Shown: positions 32,877 through 41,832 of the stretch, piece after piece
Numbering within the stretch: the first letter of the stretch is position 1
How the letters are laid out: each line of letters starts with the position of its first letter
Source of the DNA: Acidimicrobiaceae bacterium
Lineage (GTDB): Bacteria > Actinomycetota > Acidimicrobiia > Acidimicrobiales > Aldehydirespiratoraceae
Assembly (NCBI GenBank): GCA_026708645.1
Contig: JAPOUM010000037.1
Coordinates: 1 to 60,740, forward strand
Reading direction: 5' to 3'
Length of the DNA stretch: 60,740 nt
The notes under the pieces: model-generated
What the model saw: only the letters and a program-made list of their open reading frames with translations
Told to the model about the DNA's origin: nothing
Databases searched by the model: none
Translations under genes and position numbers: made by a program

Positions 32877-34332
32877 GAGCAGCCCGCAGGCCCTGTCGCT
32901 CGGCCAGAGCCACCAGCTCGGGCGGTCGGGACTCGAGCCCGTCGAAGGCTTCCAAGTCGGCTCGTGCGCCCTCGCTGTCGCCTTTCTGCCAACGCGTGAA
33001 GGACCGGTAGAGGAGCGCCGCCGGATTCCGAGGGTCCGCATCGACGGCAGCGTCGAGATATCCGGTTCCCAACTCCACCAGCTCCGGATCGGAACTGCGG
33101 ACCAGCAGCCAGCCCCAGCCGGCCAGCACTTCGGCGTCTCCAGGAATCGACTGCAGCACCCAGTCCAGCAGCTGCAGAGCCGCTAGCAGATCTCCTCGCG
33201 CGGCCAGAACCTCGGCCGCGGCGAGCATGTCGGCCACTCCCAGCGAGGTCGCGGCGAACGGGGGCGGATCATCGGGCAGCGCTTCAAGTGCTTCCAGAGC
33301 GGCTGCTCCCCGGGCCTGAGCGATGCGTTCGCGCACTTGCGACCGGGCCAGCAGATCCTCGGCGAAGGGAGGCGGATCCAGCGAATCGAAGGCTTCAAGT
33401 TGTGCGGCCGCGGCAGACCCGTCTCCTTGTTCCAGGGCCACGATGGCACGGAACAAGCGGGCGTCGGGGTAGCCGGGGTCACCGGCGATGGCGTCGTCGA
33501 GGAACTCCGCAGCGGCGGCGGAATCACCCTGGCGTGAAGTGAGCCAACCCCGATACGTGAGAGCCTCGACATGGGACGGCTGCTGCTCGAGCGCTTCGTC
33601 ATAGGCGGCTATGGCAGCGGAGATGTCTCCTTCGTTCAGCAGCCGTTGGGCTTCGAATACCAGCTCACGCACAGTGGCCCGCACTTCGCCGCTGATGGAG
33701 GAGTCCGCGCCCCGACTGCCCGAGAATCGAGCCACAAGAAGGCCCGCGGCACCAGCTGTGACCAGCACGACGACGATCCATGCCGCAGCGTTGCGGAGGC
33801 GCCGCCTGCCCGGTTGAGTCGCTTGTGAATGCCGCGGCTCGTCCGGGCCGAGCCGCTCCAACGACGCTTCAGACGACATGCCAGGCGCCGCGTCAGACAA
33901 CGCTTCAGGCGCTGCGCCGGACGAGATCGGACGACTGCTGGGGACTCGACCCGAGCGGAGCGTCACCACCAGCACTGCGGTGATCGCCGCGCCGGCCAGC
34001 ACCGGCAGGATCCACACCAGGCTGGTGATCCCCGAGCCCGACGGGTTGTAGTCGATGTCGGCGTCGTAGGCCGCCACAAGCTGATCACGGACGAAGCTGT
34101 CGCTGCGGCCCTCGTCCACCCAGACCGCGATCTGGCGCCGTATCTCGCGTGCCACGGGAACATCGCTTTCGGCGATCGACTGTCCGGCGCAGACCGGGCA
34201 AGCGAAATCTTCGGACAGTTCACGCACCCGGTCGGCGTTGGTTCTGGGCGGGCCGTCGTCGACCGCTCCGTATATGAATGCCGCGGCTGCTACCAGCAGA
34301 GCCGCCAGCCAGCTGAAGGCGCGAGCGCTCAC
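32866..34332 (-). CDS. ccmH: CcmH-TPR fusion (CcmH/CcmI-like) cytochrome c maturation protein
   Basis: A 488-residue protein. The GTG start at 34332 overlaps the ccmG stop (GTGA) and begins the signal anchor VSARAFSWLAALLVAAAAFIYG. The CcmH domain follows, with the CPVCAGQSIAESD redox motif (about 46-58), where most proteobacterial CcmH have LRCLVCQNQS. A membrane span (GITSLVWILPVLAGAAITAVLVV, about 100) and another near 180 lead into a long TPR-like region (ALEQQPSHVEALTYRGWLTSRQGDSAAAAEFLDDAIA), resembling CcmI/NrfG. So CcmH reductase and CcmI chaperone roles (delivery of reduced apocytochrome c) appear fused. Confidence 0.9.
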   Translation of the reverse strand: MSARAFSWLAALLVAAAAFIYGAVDDGPPRTNADRVRELSEDFACPVCAGQSIAESDVPVAREIRRQIAVWVDEGRSDSFVRDQLVAAYDADIDYNPSGSGITSLVWILPVLAGAAITAVLVVTLRSGRVPSSRPISSGAAPEALSDAAPGMSSEASLERLGPDEPRHSQATQPGRRRLRNAAAWIVVVLVTAGAAGLLVARFSGSRGADSSISGEVRATVRELVFEAQRLLNEGDISAAIAAYDEALEQQPSHVEALTYRGWLTSRQGDSAAAAEFLDDAIAGDPGYPDARLFRAIVALEQGDGSAAAAQLEAFDSLDPPPFAEDLLARSQVRERIAQARGAAALEALEALPDDPPPFAATSLGVADMLAAAEVLAARGDLLAALQLLDWVLQSIPGDAEVLAGWGWLLVRSSDPELVELGTGYLDAAVDADPRNPAALLYRSFTRWQKGDSEGARADLEAFDGLESRPPELVALAERQGLRAALRG

Positions 34333-35009
34333 GAGAGCCGGCTGATCACGTCGTCGATGCCGTCGGCTGTGACCCCGCCGAGCTGCTTCCACACTACGAC
34401 GCCTGAGGGCGCCACCAGGTAGGACTCGGGCACGCCGGTCACGCCGTAGGCGACTGCCGCCCGGCCCGCCCCTTGTGAGACCACCGGCCAGTCGCCGCCG
34501 TGAACCGCGAAGAACTCGCGCACGTTCTCAGCGGTGTCGTCGAAGACCACCGACACCACCCGAGCGCTGCCCGAAACGGCGTGACGCTCGTCGAAGGCCG
34601 TCAGTTCGGGATGCTCGATGATGCAGGGCACGCAGGTGCTCTGAAAGAAGTTGACCACCACCCAGCGGCCGCGCCAGTCGTCCAGATCGAACGGCTCGCC
34701 GTCGATGGTCTGGCCCACTATGGGCGGCGCCAGACCTCCCAGGATCGGGCTGGTCGCCCGGCGCTGGAGCGCGGAATCGCTGGTGGCCAACACCACCACG
34801 AGCAGCCCCACCAGCAGCGCTGCGGGCACGGCTATCCAAAACGCCCGCCGACGCCAGACCGGCGAGCCGGCTGAAACTCCGACAGACGGCTCGGCACCGG
34901 CGGAGCCGCCGGATGACTCGGCGCCGCCGGTCGTCTCGACGTCATTGGCACTTCCGGCAGGCGGCTCGGCGCTGCCGGAAGACTCGCTGAGGCCTGCTTC
35001 AGGTTCCAC
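34329..35009 (-). CDS. ccmG: Thiol-disulphide oxidoreductase CcmG/ResA-like
   Basis: A 226-residue membrane-anchored thioredoxin-like protein. The GTG at 35009 lies two bases after the ccmF stop and is preferred to longer starts inside ccmF. An acidic low-complexity tail (about 1-50) precedes a membrane span (AFWIAVPAALLVGLLVVVLATS). The thioredoxin-like domain has the redox motif CVPC in VVNFFQSTCVPCIIEHPEL (about residues 122-140), and the cis-Pro region GVTGVPESYLVAPSG. It should keep apocytochrome CxxCH cysteines reduced for heme ligation. The stop overlaps the ccmH start. Confidence 0.92.
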   Translation of the reverse strand: MEPEAGLSESSGSAEPPAGSANDVETTGGAESSGGSAGAEPSVGVSAGSPVWRRRAFWIAVPAALLVGLLVVVLATSDSALQRRATSPILGGLAPPIVGQTIDGEPFDLDDWRGRWVVVNFFQSTCVPCIIEHPELTAFDERHAVSGSARVVSVVFDDTAENVREFFAVHGGDWPVVSQGAGRAAVAYGVTGVPESYLVAPSGVVVWKQLGGVTADGIDDVISRLS

Positions 35010-35011
35010 GG

Positions 35012-37039
35012 CTAGGCCGCGCCGGCCGCGACAGGCGCCGCGGACGATCGAGAAGCCGGAGGCGCCTCTGAGTCGGCTCGCATGCGGCGACCGGACGGCA
35101 GCAACGACAGCGCCGTGCCGACAGCCATCACGATGCCCCCCAGCCACAACCACACCACCAACGGCTGCACCGTCACACGCAAGATCACCCGACCGCCGTC
35201 GAAGGCGTCGCCCGAGTCCGCCGACGCCTGCTGCTGCGGGAACTGCAGCACCGCCAGCGCCACGTCATCGCGCCAGGTGGAACGCACCGACGGAATGCCG
35301 ATGGTCTGCGAAGCGAAGGGATAGCTGGCGATCGCCGGCGCGTAGGTTTTGGCGTCGTCGACACGCACGAAAGCGACCCGCTCGGTGCGGTTGTCATAAG
35401 GCAGCACCGCAGAGCCCAGATAGACGATCTCATGGCCCGCGAAGCTGGCCTGCTCGCCGACTTGCAGATCGAACTCGGCTTGACGCACATACGACTGGCT
35501 GGCTGCGAAGGCGACCGCCACCAGCACCACACCCAGATGCACGATCATTCCGCCGTTGCTGCGACCCACCAGGCCGCGCCAACGGTGCCGGCGCACCGCC
35601 AGCAGCGTCTGACGCAGCGCGGCTCCGCCGGCGAAGCCGCCGAGCCCGAAAGCCAGCAGCGGCGCCCAGCCACGGGCGCCTGCCAGCACCGCCGACAGCA
35701 GCGCCGCAGCGGCGACCCACATCGGCGCTATCAGTCGGCGACTCAAAGTCTGCGCCACATGCTCAGAGCCGTCGCGCCGCTGCGACCCCCACGGCAGAAG
35801 CGGCGCCACCGCCATCAGGAACAACAACGCGAAACCGATCGGACGAGTCATCCGCTCGAAATAGGGGTTGCCCACCGAGATGGTGCGTCCGTCGAAGGCT
35901 TCGACCAGCAACGGGAACACCGTGCCCAGCAGCACCACGAACGCGAACGCTGCGAACAGGGCGTTGTTGGCCAGGAACGCCGCCTCGCGCGACACCGGCG
36001 CGGTGATGCGCGAAGGCGAGCGCAGCCGTTCGCCGCGCCAGGCGATCAGCGCCAGCGACACGGCCACCACAACGGCGAAGAAGCCGAGAATCGCCGGGCC
36101 GATACCCGACTCCGTGAAGGCATGTACCGAGGCCAGAACCCCCGAGCGGGTCAAGAACGTGCCCAGGATCGTCAAAGCGAAGGTGGCGATGACCAGCGAG
36201 AGGTTCCAGACACGCAGCATCCCCCGGCGCTGTTGCACCATCACCGAATGCAGATAGGCGGTGCCGGTCAGCCACGGCAGCAGCGAAGCGTTCTCCACCG
36301 GATCCCAGGCCCAGTAACCGCCCCAGCCGAGGGTTTCGTAGCTCCACCAAGCGCCGAGCACGATGCCGAGAGTCAGGAACCCCCAGGCGGCCACGCTCCA
36401 GCGCCTAGTGGCTGCCAGCCATCCCTCGCCGAGGCGTCCCGTGATCAGCGCCGCCAGCGCGAACGCGAACGGCACGGTGAAACCGACATAGCCGAGGTAG
36501 AGGATCGGCGGGTGGAACGCCATCAAGATGTGGTTCTGGAGTAGCGGGTTGGGCCCGGGGCCGTCATAGCCGGGCGGCACGTCCACCGCGATGAAGGGGT
36601 CGGCAGGCCCGACCATGAGCACGAAAAAGAAGGCGCTCACCGCGAACATGACCACCATGGCCCAGCCGACCATCGGGTCCGCGGCTTGGCTGCGGAACTT
36701 CCACGCCATCACCACGGCGTAGCCGCACAGCACCAGCACCCAAAGCAGGATCGAGCCTTCGAGCGCCGACCAGAGCGTGGCCACGTTGAACACCGGCGGC
36801 GTGCTCGACGAGCCGTTCTCGGCCACGAACTTCACCGTGAAGTCCCGTGTGATCAGCGCTCGCTCCATCACTATCACCGCCGCCAGCGCGGCGACTGCCA
36901 TCGCCACAGTGAGCTGCCGCGTGTAGCGATGCACGTCGCGGCATCGGCCGGCCAGCCCCAGAACGGTGACGACTATCCCCAGCAGTGCCGCTGCCAGCCC
37001 CGCGACGACAGCCGCCGAGCCGAGCGCTGCGTTGCTCAC
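35012..37039 (-). CDS. ccmF: Heme lyase CcmF
   Basis: A 675-residue polytopic CcmF, the heme lyase of system I. The heme-handling WWD loop is LGAWWSYETLGWGGYWAWDPVENASLLPWLTGTAYLH (about residues 225-261). Other conserved pieces are NGSSSTPPVFNVATLWSALEGSILLW and ILGTFLTRSGVLASVHAF. It uses a GTG start. It lies between ccmE and ccmG in an operon. Confidence 0.96.
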   Translation of the reverse strand: MSNAALGSAAVVAGLAAALLGIVVTVLGLAGRCRDVHRYTRQLTVAMAVAALAAVIVMERALITRDFTVKFVAENGSSSTPPVFNVATLWSALEGSILLWVLVLCGYAVVMAWKFRSQAADPMVGWAMVVMFAVSAFFFVLMVGPADPFIAVDVPPGYDGPGPNPLLQNHILMAFHPPILYLGYVGFTVPFAFALAALITGRLGEGWLAATRRWSVAAWGFLTLGIVLGAWWSYETLGWGGYWAWDPVENASLLPWLTGTAYLHSVMVQQRRGMLRVWNLSLVIATFALTILGTFLTRSGVLASVHAFTESGIGPAILGFFAVVVAVSLALIAWRGERLRSPSRITAPVSREAAFLANNALFAAFAFVVLLGTVFPLLVEAFDGRTISVGNPYFERMTRPIGFALLFLMAVAPLLPWGSQRRDGSEHVAQTLSRRLIAPMWVAAAALLSAVLAGARGWAPLLAFGLGGFAGGAALRQTLLAVRRHRWRGLVGRSNGGMIVHLGVVLVAVAFAASQSYVRQAEFDLQVGEQASFAGHEIVYLGSAVLPYDNRTERVAFVRVDDAKTYAPAIASYPFASQTIGIPSVRSTWRDDVALAVLQFPQQQASADSGDAFDGGRVILRVTVQPLVVWLWLGGIVMAVGTALSLLPSGRRMRADSEAPPASRSSAAPVAAGAA

Positions 37040-37046
37040 AGGCCGC

Positions 37047-37712
37047 TCACAGGCCGCTCGGCCTCAGCCCGAACGCCTCGCTCTGGTCTGCTTCGGTTAT
37101 GCGTTCGTCGTATTCGTCGCGGCTGCGGTAGTCGTTGTCGTGTTTCACCAGCATCCGATCCGACACGAAATAGGACCCCGACGCCGCGGCCGGCACACCG
37201 GGCTCGGAACGGTTCTGCCAGGCGCCCTCCAGCACTACCGGCACCCCGGGCTGGAAGAGCTCGGGAGGATCGCTGAGATGGATCACGTCCACTTCGGCAG
37301 AGTTGAACTCCACAGTGAACGCCAGCGCCGGCCGGTCCTGCCAGAACACTCTCAGCGGAGGCTCGTCGGATGGAGTGCCCTGAAGGCGGAAACGATCAGA
37401 ACCGAGATCGTCACGGCGCTGCAAGGCTTCGTCGGCGTTGTAGAAGAACAAGGCGGCGTCGCCGAGCAGATTCGACACGAGCAGCCCCACTGCCGCCACC
37501 ACAGCCACGATCGTCAAAGCCGCCACGCCGCGGCGCAGTCGCGGCGACCGCTCGCTGCGGCTCGAGGCGAGCGGCGCTAGTGGCAACTCGTCAGCCTGGA
37601 AGCCGCTGTCGGTCTGGGCGCTGCCGGCGGCCTGGGCGCCCTCGTCATCCGGGGCGCTGCCTGCGGCCCGGGCGCTGCCGTCTGACTCGGCGACGCCGTC
37701 ACCGGTGCTCAT
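37047..37712 (-). CDS. ccmE: Heme chaperone CcmE
   Basis: A 221-residue heme chaperone. A long low-complexity N-tail (about 60 residues) precedes the membrane anchor (GVAALTIVAVVAAVGLLVSNLL). The OB-fold domain ends with the heme-binding motif LVKHDNDYRSRDEY: the His and Tyr of HxxxY are present. It takes heme from the CcmABCD complex and delivers it to CcmF. The ATG overlaps the stop of the small ccmD (ATGA). The N-tail is unusually long. Confidence 0.93.
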   Translation of the reverse strand: MSTGDGVAESDGSARAAGSAPDDEGAQAAGSAQTDSGFQADELPLAPLASSRSERSPRLRRGVAALTIVAVVAAVGLLVSNLLGDAALFFYNADEALQRRDDLGSDRFRLQGTPSDEPPLRVFWQDRPALAFTVEFNSAEVDVIHLSDPPELFQPGVPVVLEGAWQNRSEPGVPAAASGSYFVSDRMLVKHDNDYRSRDEYDERITEADQSEAFGLRPSGL

Positions 37713-37846
37713 CGGCCGGGCTGGTCCGGGTGATCGCGAAGCCGGCGCATCATCCGCCGGCCTCGGATCATCAGAGTCACCGCATAAAAAGCGACTGAGG
37801 CCAAGGTCACGCCCCAGGCGCCCAGCACGTAGCAGGCGTGGCTCAC
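37709..37846 (-). CDS. ccmD: CcmD heme exporter subunit (45 residues)
   Basis: A 45-residue single-span membrane protein easily missed because of its size. The GTG start at 37846 overlaps the ccmC stop (GTGA) and its TGA overlaps the ccmE ATG (ATGA). The peptide begins MSHACYVLGAWGVTLA, spans the membrane, and ends with a basic tail (MIRGRRMMRRLRDH). This matches CcmD in size, topology and position between ccmC and ccmE. CcmD helps release holo-CcmE from CcmC. Confidence 0.88.
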   Translation of the reverse strand: MSHACYVLGAWGVTLASVAFYAVTLMIRGRRMMRRLRDHPDQPGR

Positions 37847-38622
37847 TGTCGCACCTCGGCTCGCCGGGCTCGCAACGCTTCGCTGAGATCGCGATCAGAG
37901 ATCTGTCGTTCCAGCCAGCCGACGCGGAAGCGGTGAATCATCATCCAAAGGATCGCCATCGCGCACACCACGAATGCCAGCACCAAGGTGAACAAGGTCA
38001 GATCCTCGAGTTTGCCGTCGGTGAGCGAGGACTCCTGATGCAGGGTGCGGTTGGCCCACCAGGTGACCGACCGGTTGACGATGGGGATGTTCACCGCGCC
38101 GATCAGTCCCACCACCGCCGCTCTCGTGGCCACCGACGCCGAGTCGCCTCCCAGTGCCCGCACCGACAGATACCCGACCATCACCAAGAACAGGATCAGG
38201 GTGGTGACGAGACGCACGTCGCCCCACTCCCAGTAGGTGCCCCAGGTGGGACGCCCCCAGAGCATCCCGGTCACCAGCGTCAGCCCGCAGAGCAGCACCC
38301 CGACTTCGGCCGCGGCGTGGGCTGCCGTGTCCCACCACAGCGACCGCCGCCACAGCCACATCAGCGAACCCGCAGCGGTGACGGCGAAAGCGGCGTAGGC
38401 CCCCAGCGCCGAGGGCACGTGCACGAAGATGATGCGCACCGCGTCGCCTTGCACATCGTCGGCGGGAGCGGCCAGCAGGCCCAGCGCCGCCACCGCCGCG
38501 AAGCCGATCAGAGTCGACACCCCCAGCCAGAACGTGAAACGCGTGCTGATTCGGGCAGGGCCGCCGAGATAGCCGGTGATCCGCGGCTCGGCGACTTCGG
38601 CGTCAGCGGATTCAGAGGTCAT
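37843..38622 (-). CDS. ccmC: Heme transporter/handling protein CcmC
   Basis: A 259-residue six-span membrane protein. The WWD-like heme loop is GRPTWGTYWEWGDVRLVTTLILFLVMVGYL (about 125-155), with periplasmic His residues in FVHVPSALGAYAAF and SVTWWANRTLHQESS. CcmC loads heme on CcmE. A 65-base gap separates it from ccmB and contains an AGGTCAGGCATAG direct repeat. Confidence 0.95.
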   Translation of the reverse strand: MTSESADAEVAEPRITGYLGGPARISTRFTFWLGVSTLIGFAAVAALGLLAAPADDVQGDAVRIIFVHVPSALGAYAAFAVTAAGSLMWLWRRSLWWDTAAHAAAEVGVLLCGLTLVTGMLWGRPTWGTYWEWGDVRLVTTLILFLVMVGYLSVRALGGDSASVATRAAVVGLIGAVNIPIVNRSVTWWANRTLHQESSLTDGKLEDLTLFTLVLAFVVCAMAILWMMIHRFRVGWLERQISDRDLSEALRARRAEVRQ

Positions 38623-38686
38623 GCGGAGAGGTCAGGCATAGAGGTCAGGCATAGAGGTCGAAGGGTCGAGAGATCTTGGAATGAGG

Positions 38687-39382
38687 TCATGTTTCTTCGA
38701 GCAGCGCTCCGTAGACGGACGCGCCCAGCGCCGCGTTCACCGCCGCGAAAGCCAGCAGAAGACCGACCCAGGACCAGCCGTTGACTGCCACCGTGCCGAA
38801 ACCGTCGCCGAACGCCCGGCTTGCCGCGACGAGCACCGGCGCCGACACCGGCAGAAGCAGAACCGACAGGACGGCCTGTTGGGTCCTCACTCCAGCCACC
38901 ACAGCACCCAGCAGGCTACCGGCGGTTGCCAAACCCAACGCGGCCGCGACTCCGGTCGCCGCCACCAGCGGCACAGATTCGACAGACGCGCCGTAGAGCA
39001 CTGCCACGCCGGGGATCAGCAGCACCAGAACGATCAGCAGCTGCACCGCGACGGCCGCGGACTTGCCGGCGAAAGCGGCAGCCGGCGCCATTCCGCTCAG
39101 CAGCAGCATCCGGCGGGCGCCGTCGGCGGATTCGACCGCCACCGACCGCTGCACGGTCACCACGGCGACGAAAAGCATGGTCATCGCCAGAAGTCCGGGC
39201 GTGGCCAGCTCCAGAGTCGGGCGGTTGGCGTCGAAAGCGAAACCGAAAAGCACCAGCACCAGCGCCGCGAACGGCCAGCTCTGACCGAAGGCGCTGCGGG
39301 CGCGCCATTCGATGCGCAGGTCTTTGGATGCCACCAGCGCGGCATCGCCGACGAAGAACTTCAAATCTCGCCAGAAGGTCAC
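38687..39382 (-). CDS. ccmB: Heme exporter permease CcmB
   Basis: A 231-residue membrane component of the CcmAB ABC transporter. Start MTFWRDLKFFVGDAALVASKDLRIEWRAR is typical of CcmB, followed by six membrane spans; ARRMLLLSGMAPAAAFAGK fits the family. Its GTG start overlaps the ccmA stop by four bases (GTGA). With CcmA it drives release of holo-CcmE. Confidence 0.94.
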   Translation of the reverse strand: MTFWRDLKFFVGDAALVASKDLRIEWRARSAFGQSWPFAALVLVLFGFAFDANRPTLELATPGLLAMTMLFVAVVTVQRSVAVESADGARRMLLLSGMAPAAAFAGKSAAVAVQLLIVLVLLIPGVAVLYGASVESVPLVAATGVAAALGLATAGSLLGAVVAGVRTQQAVLSVLLLPVSAPVLVAASRAFGDGFGTVAVNGWSWVGLLLAFAAVNAALGASVYGALLEET

Positions 39383-40101
39383 AGCTTCGGCTCACCGGCG
39401 ACGTCGGTGGGAGCTGCGGGATCAGCGGGATCGGCGGTAGCTGCGGGATCAGCGACGTCCGGGGCATCGGCGGCGAAGCACCCGCCGGCGAGCGTCACGC
39501 TGCGATGCGCCAGATCATCCGACAGCCGCCTCTCGTGCGAGGCCAGCACCACGGCGGCGCCTGCGCCTGCCGCTGCGGTGATGATGCCGTCCACGATCCG
39601 GCGTCCCGAGCTGTCGAGACCGGCGTGGGGTTCGTCGAGCAGCCACAGCTCAGGACGCCGCAGCACGATCGTGGCCAGACCCACACGGCGGCGCTGACCC
39701 GCCGACAGCTTCGCTATCGGGATATCGCGCCGGCCTGCAGGCAGTTCGAGGCTTTCGAGCACGCCTGCGACGTCGGCGGCGCCCACTCGCGAGGCCCGAG
39801 CCCACAAGCGCAGGTTCTCCACCGCTGTCAGCTCACCGTAGAGCGCGGTGTCATGGCCCAGCAGCCCCACCCTGCGGCGCACCGCGGCCCGCTCGGTCGC
39901 CAGATCGCAACCCAGCACGTCGCCATGTCCCTGCGTCAGGCGCAGCAAGCCCGCGCAAAGATGCAACAGGGTGGTCTTGCCGGCGCCGTTGGCGCCCCGC
40001 ACCAGCACCACTTCACCTGATTCGACCTCGAAGTCGACCCCTGCGAGCGCCGGGAACCGCTCCAGCAGCACCATGGCACCGCTGAGGCTCACCACTTTCA
40101 C
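39379..40101 (-). CDS. ccmA: Heme exporter ATP-binding protein CcmA
   Basis: A 240-residue ABC ATPase. Walker A GANGAGKTTLLHLCAGLL (about 36-53), signature LSAGQRRRVGLATI, Walker B LWLLDEPHAGLD and the H-loop LASHERR are intact. First gene of the leftward ccm operon ccmA-B-C-D-E-F-G-H. A GTG start is inferred. The Ala/Pro-rich C-terminus is short and lineage-specific. Confidence 0.94.
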   Translation of the reverse strand: MKVVSLSGAMVLLERFPALAGVDFEVESGEVVLVRGANGAGKTTLLHLCAGLLRLTQGHGDVLGCDLATERAAVRRRVGLLGHDTALYGELTAVENLRLWARASRVGAADVAGVLESLELPAGRRDIPIAKLSAGQRRRVGLATIVLRRPELWLLDEPHAGLDSSGRRIVDGIITAAAGAGAAVVLASHERRLSDDLAHRSVTLAGGCFAADAPDVADPAATADPADPAAPTDVAGEPKL

Positions 40102-40512
40102 AGCAGACCCGAGTCCGGCACCAGCACCGCCCGCACGGAGCGGGGCAGTGGCCCGAGCGGCCCGTGAGCGCAGCGGACAAAATCGGGAATGCCAGTGTTA
40201 CGACTCAACGAACTGCCGATTATTCAAGTGCTCTCTAAATTCTTGAGCCTCGTCCGTGCTGTGCTGCCTATGCCCGTCTCGAGAAATCTTGCTCATAGTC
40301 CGCAGCCATCGGCTTAAGCCTACCGCTGGTGCTCGCTCGACACCGGGGACGCTCATCGACGGTGGGGGCAGCGATGCCGGGGGCGTCGCCTTAAACCGGG
40401 GCGATGTCGCTCCGCCGAACGGCGGTCCCTGTGGACTGGCTCCACTTGCCTCGTCGAGCACAGCAGGATACTCTGGGATGATGCCGAGTTGTAATGGAAG
40501 GAATAATCAAAT
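40102..40512. other. Intergenic region, promoters for ccmA and the Uma2 gene
   Basis: About 410 bases between divergent genes. A minus-strand frame at 40198-40461 exists but looks non-coding: it is Pro/Ser/Arg-rich and lacks family resemblance. The rightmost part has GGAAGGA just before the Uma2 start and is more AT-rich. Nothing else is supported. Confidence 0.4.
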
Positions 40513-41097
40513 ATGACAATGACCGAGAAGCATGAAACTTCTGCAAAGGCCGCGCAGGGACTGCTCACTGCCGACGACCTGCTTCGGCTCGGCAGCGAAG
40601 GAGTGCGGGGCGAACTGGTACGAGGAGTGCTGCACGAGACCATGACGAGCGGACACAGACACGGCGAGATCGTAATGAACTTGGGCGTCGCGCTCGGCAA
40701 CTTCGTCAAGCCTCGTCGTTTGGGCAGCCTGGTGGCGTCCGACTCGGGAGTGTGGCTCGAGAAGGATCCCGACACTGTGCGCGAGCCCGACATAGCCTTC
40801 ACATCGGCTGAGAAGATCCCTCCGGGCACGATCATTCCGGGCTACTCGGAGGCGGTGCCCGACCTCGTGGTCGAGATCAAGTCTCCCAGCGACAGTCGCC
40901 GCTACGTCACCGGCAGAGCTGAAATGTGGCTCAGCCACGGCGTGGGCCTCGTTTGGGTGGTCCACCCCGAGACCCGCAGCATCGACGTCCACCGCCCCGA
41001 ACGCTCCGTCAGCACCATCGCAGACGACGGCGTCCTCGACGGCGGCGACGTGCTGCCCGGCTTCACCTGCCCCCTCGCCGACGTCTTCGAGGCATAA
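40513..41097 (+). CDS. Uma2 family endonuclease (DUF820)
   Basis: A 194-residue Uma2-type PD-(D/E)xK nuclease-like protein. The core has VREPDIAFTSAEKIPPG, then PDLVVEIKSPSDSRRYV, giving the metal-binding Asp and the ExK pair in VVEIKS, and the C-terminal VGLVWVVHPETRSIDVHRP. Such genes are expanded in cyanobacteria and some actinobacteria and spread horizontally; biological role is unsettled. GGAAGGA precedes the ATG at the proper distance. Confidence 0.92.
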   Translation: MTMTEKHETSAKAAQGLLTADDLLRLGSEGVRGELVRGVLHETMTSGHRHGEIVMNLGVALGNFVKPRRLGSLVASDSGVWLEKDPDTVREPDIAFTSAEKIPPGTIIPGYSEAVPDLVVEIKSPSDSRRYVTGRAEMWLSHGVGLVWVVHPETRSIDVHRPERSVSTIADDGVLDGGDVLPGFTCPLADVFEA

Positions 41098-41191
41098 CCG
41101 CTATCGGCGCCGCAGGCTGTCACAACTCGAGCGCCGCACGCCGAGAGGTTTCAGGCCTCGCCCTGCGGCAGGGGTCAGTCGGCGGCGGCTT

Positions 41192-41668
41192 TCAAGAAGT
41201 GAAGACCATGCGGGTCACCCAGTCGGCCACCAGAGCCGGCTTGGGTTCGTCCTCGATCTCCACAGTGACAGTGGTGACGACCTGCACGGCACCAGCTTTG
41301 AGTTCCACCGACTTCACCGCGGCGTGGGCGCGCACTCTCTTGCCGCGGCTCACCGGGTTGATGAACCGCACACGGTCGAGGCCGTAGTTGATCCCCATCA
41401 CCAGCCCGTCGAGCGGCGGCGTCTCAGAAGGCACCGAATGCATGAGATGCACGATCATCGACAAAGTCAGGAAGCCGTGGGCGATGGTGCCGCCGAAAGG
41501 CGTCTCGGTTTTAGCTCTCTCCTCGTCGATGTGGATGAACTGATGGTCCTCGGTGCAGTCCGCGAAGGCGTTGATCTGCTCTTGGGTTATCCGGAACCAG
41601 TCTCCGTGCCCGCGCTCGCTGCCCTCGCTGGGCTTCAAGACCTCATATGCGGCTGCGGCTTTGCTCAC
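41192..41668 (-). CDS. MaoC family dehydratase
   Basis: A 158-residue hot-dog-fold protein, probably an (R)-specific enoyl-CoA hydratase or related dehydratase. The active-site motif is INAFADCTEDHQFIHIDEERAKTETPFGGTIAHGFLTLSM, including the Asp/His pair. The GTG at 41668 is chosen because AAAGGACG lies just upstream; a start 15 codons earlier is possible. Divergent from the Ino1 gene. Confidence 0.9.
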   Translation of the reverse strand: MSKAAAAYEVLKPSEGSERGHGDWFRITQEQINAFADCTEDHQFIHIDEERAKTETPFGGTIAHGFLTLSMIVHLMHSVPSETPPLDGLVMGINYGLDRVRFINPVSRGKRVRAHAAVKSVELKAGAVQVVTTVTVEIEDEPKPALVADWVTRMVFTS

Positions 41669-41832
41669 GGGGCGTCCTTTCGTTGCCTCACCCTGCCAGC
41701 GGTGGCTGGACATGACTGACCGTCGCAGATCATCAACCTAGCCCGTATAGCCGCCCAGCAAAGCCCCAGCAAGCCCTAGCTGTGCAGGGCGATTCGTTTG
41801 CTGGGGCGCTCGGCCTCTTACGATGGGCGGCT

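Noticed and set aside
40198..40461. Possible 87-residue minus-strand gene between ccmA and Uma2
   Set aside because: Composition is Pro/Ser/Arg-rich, has no clear ribosome binding site and no recognised family; retained only as intergenic.
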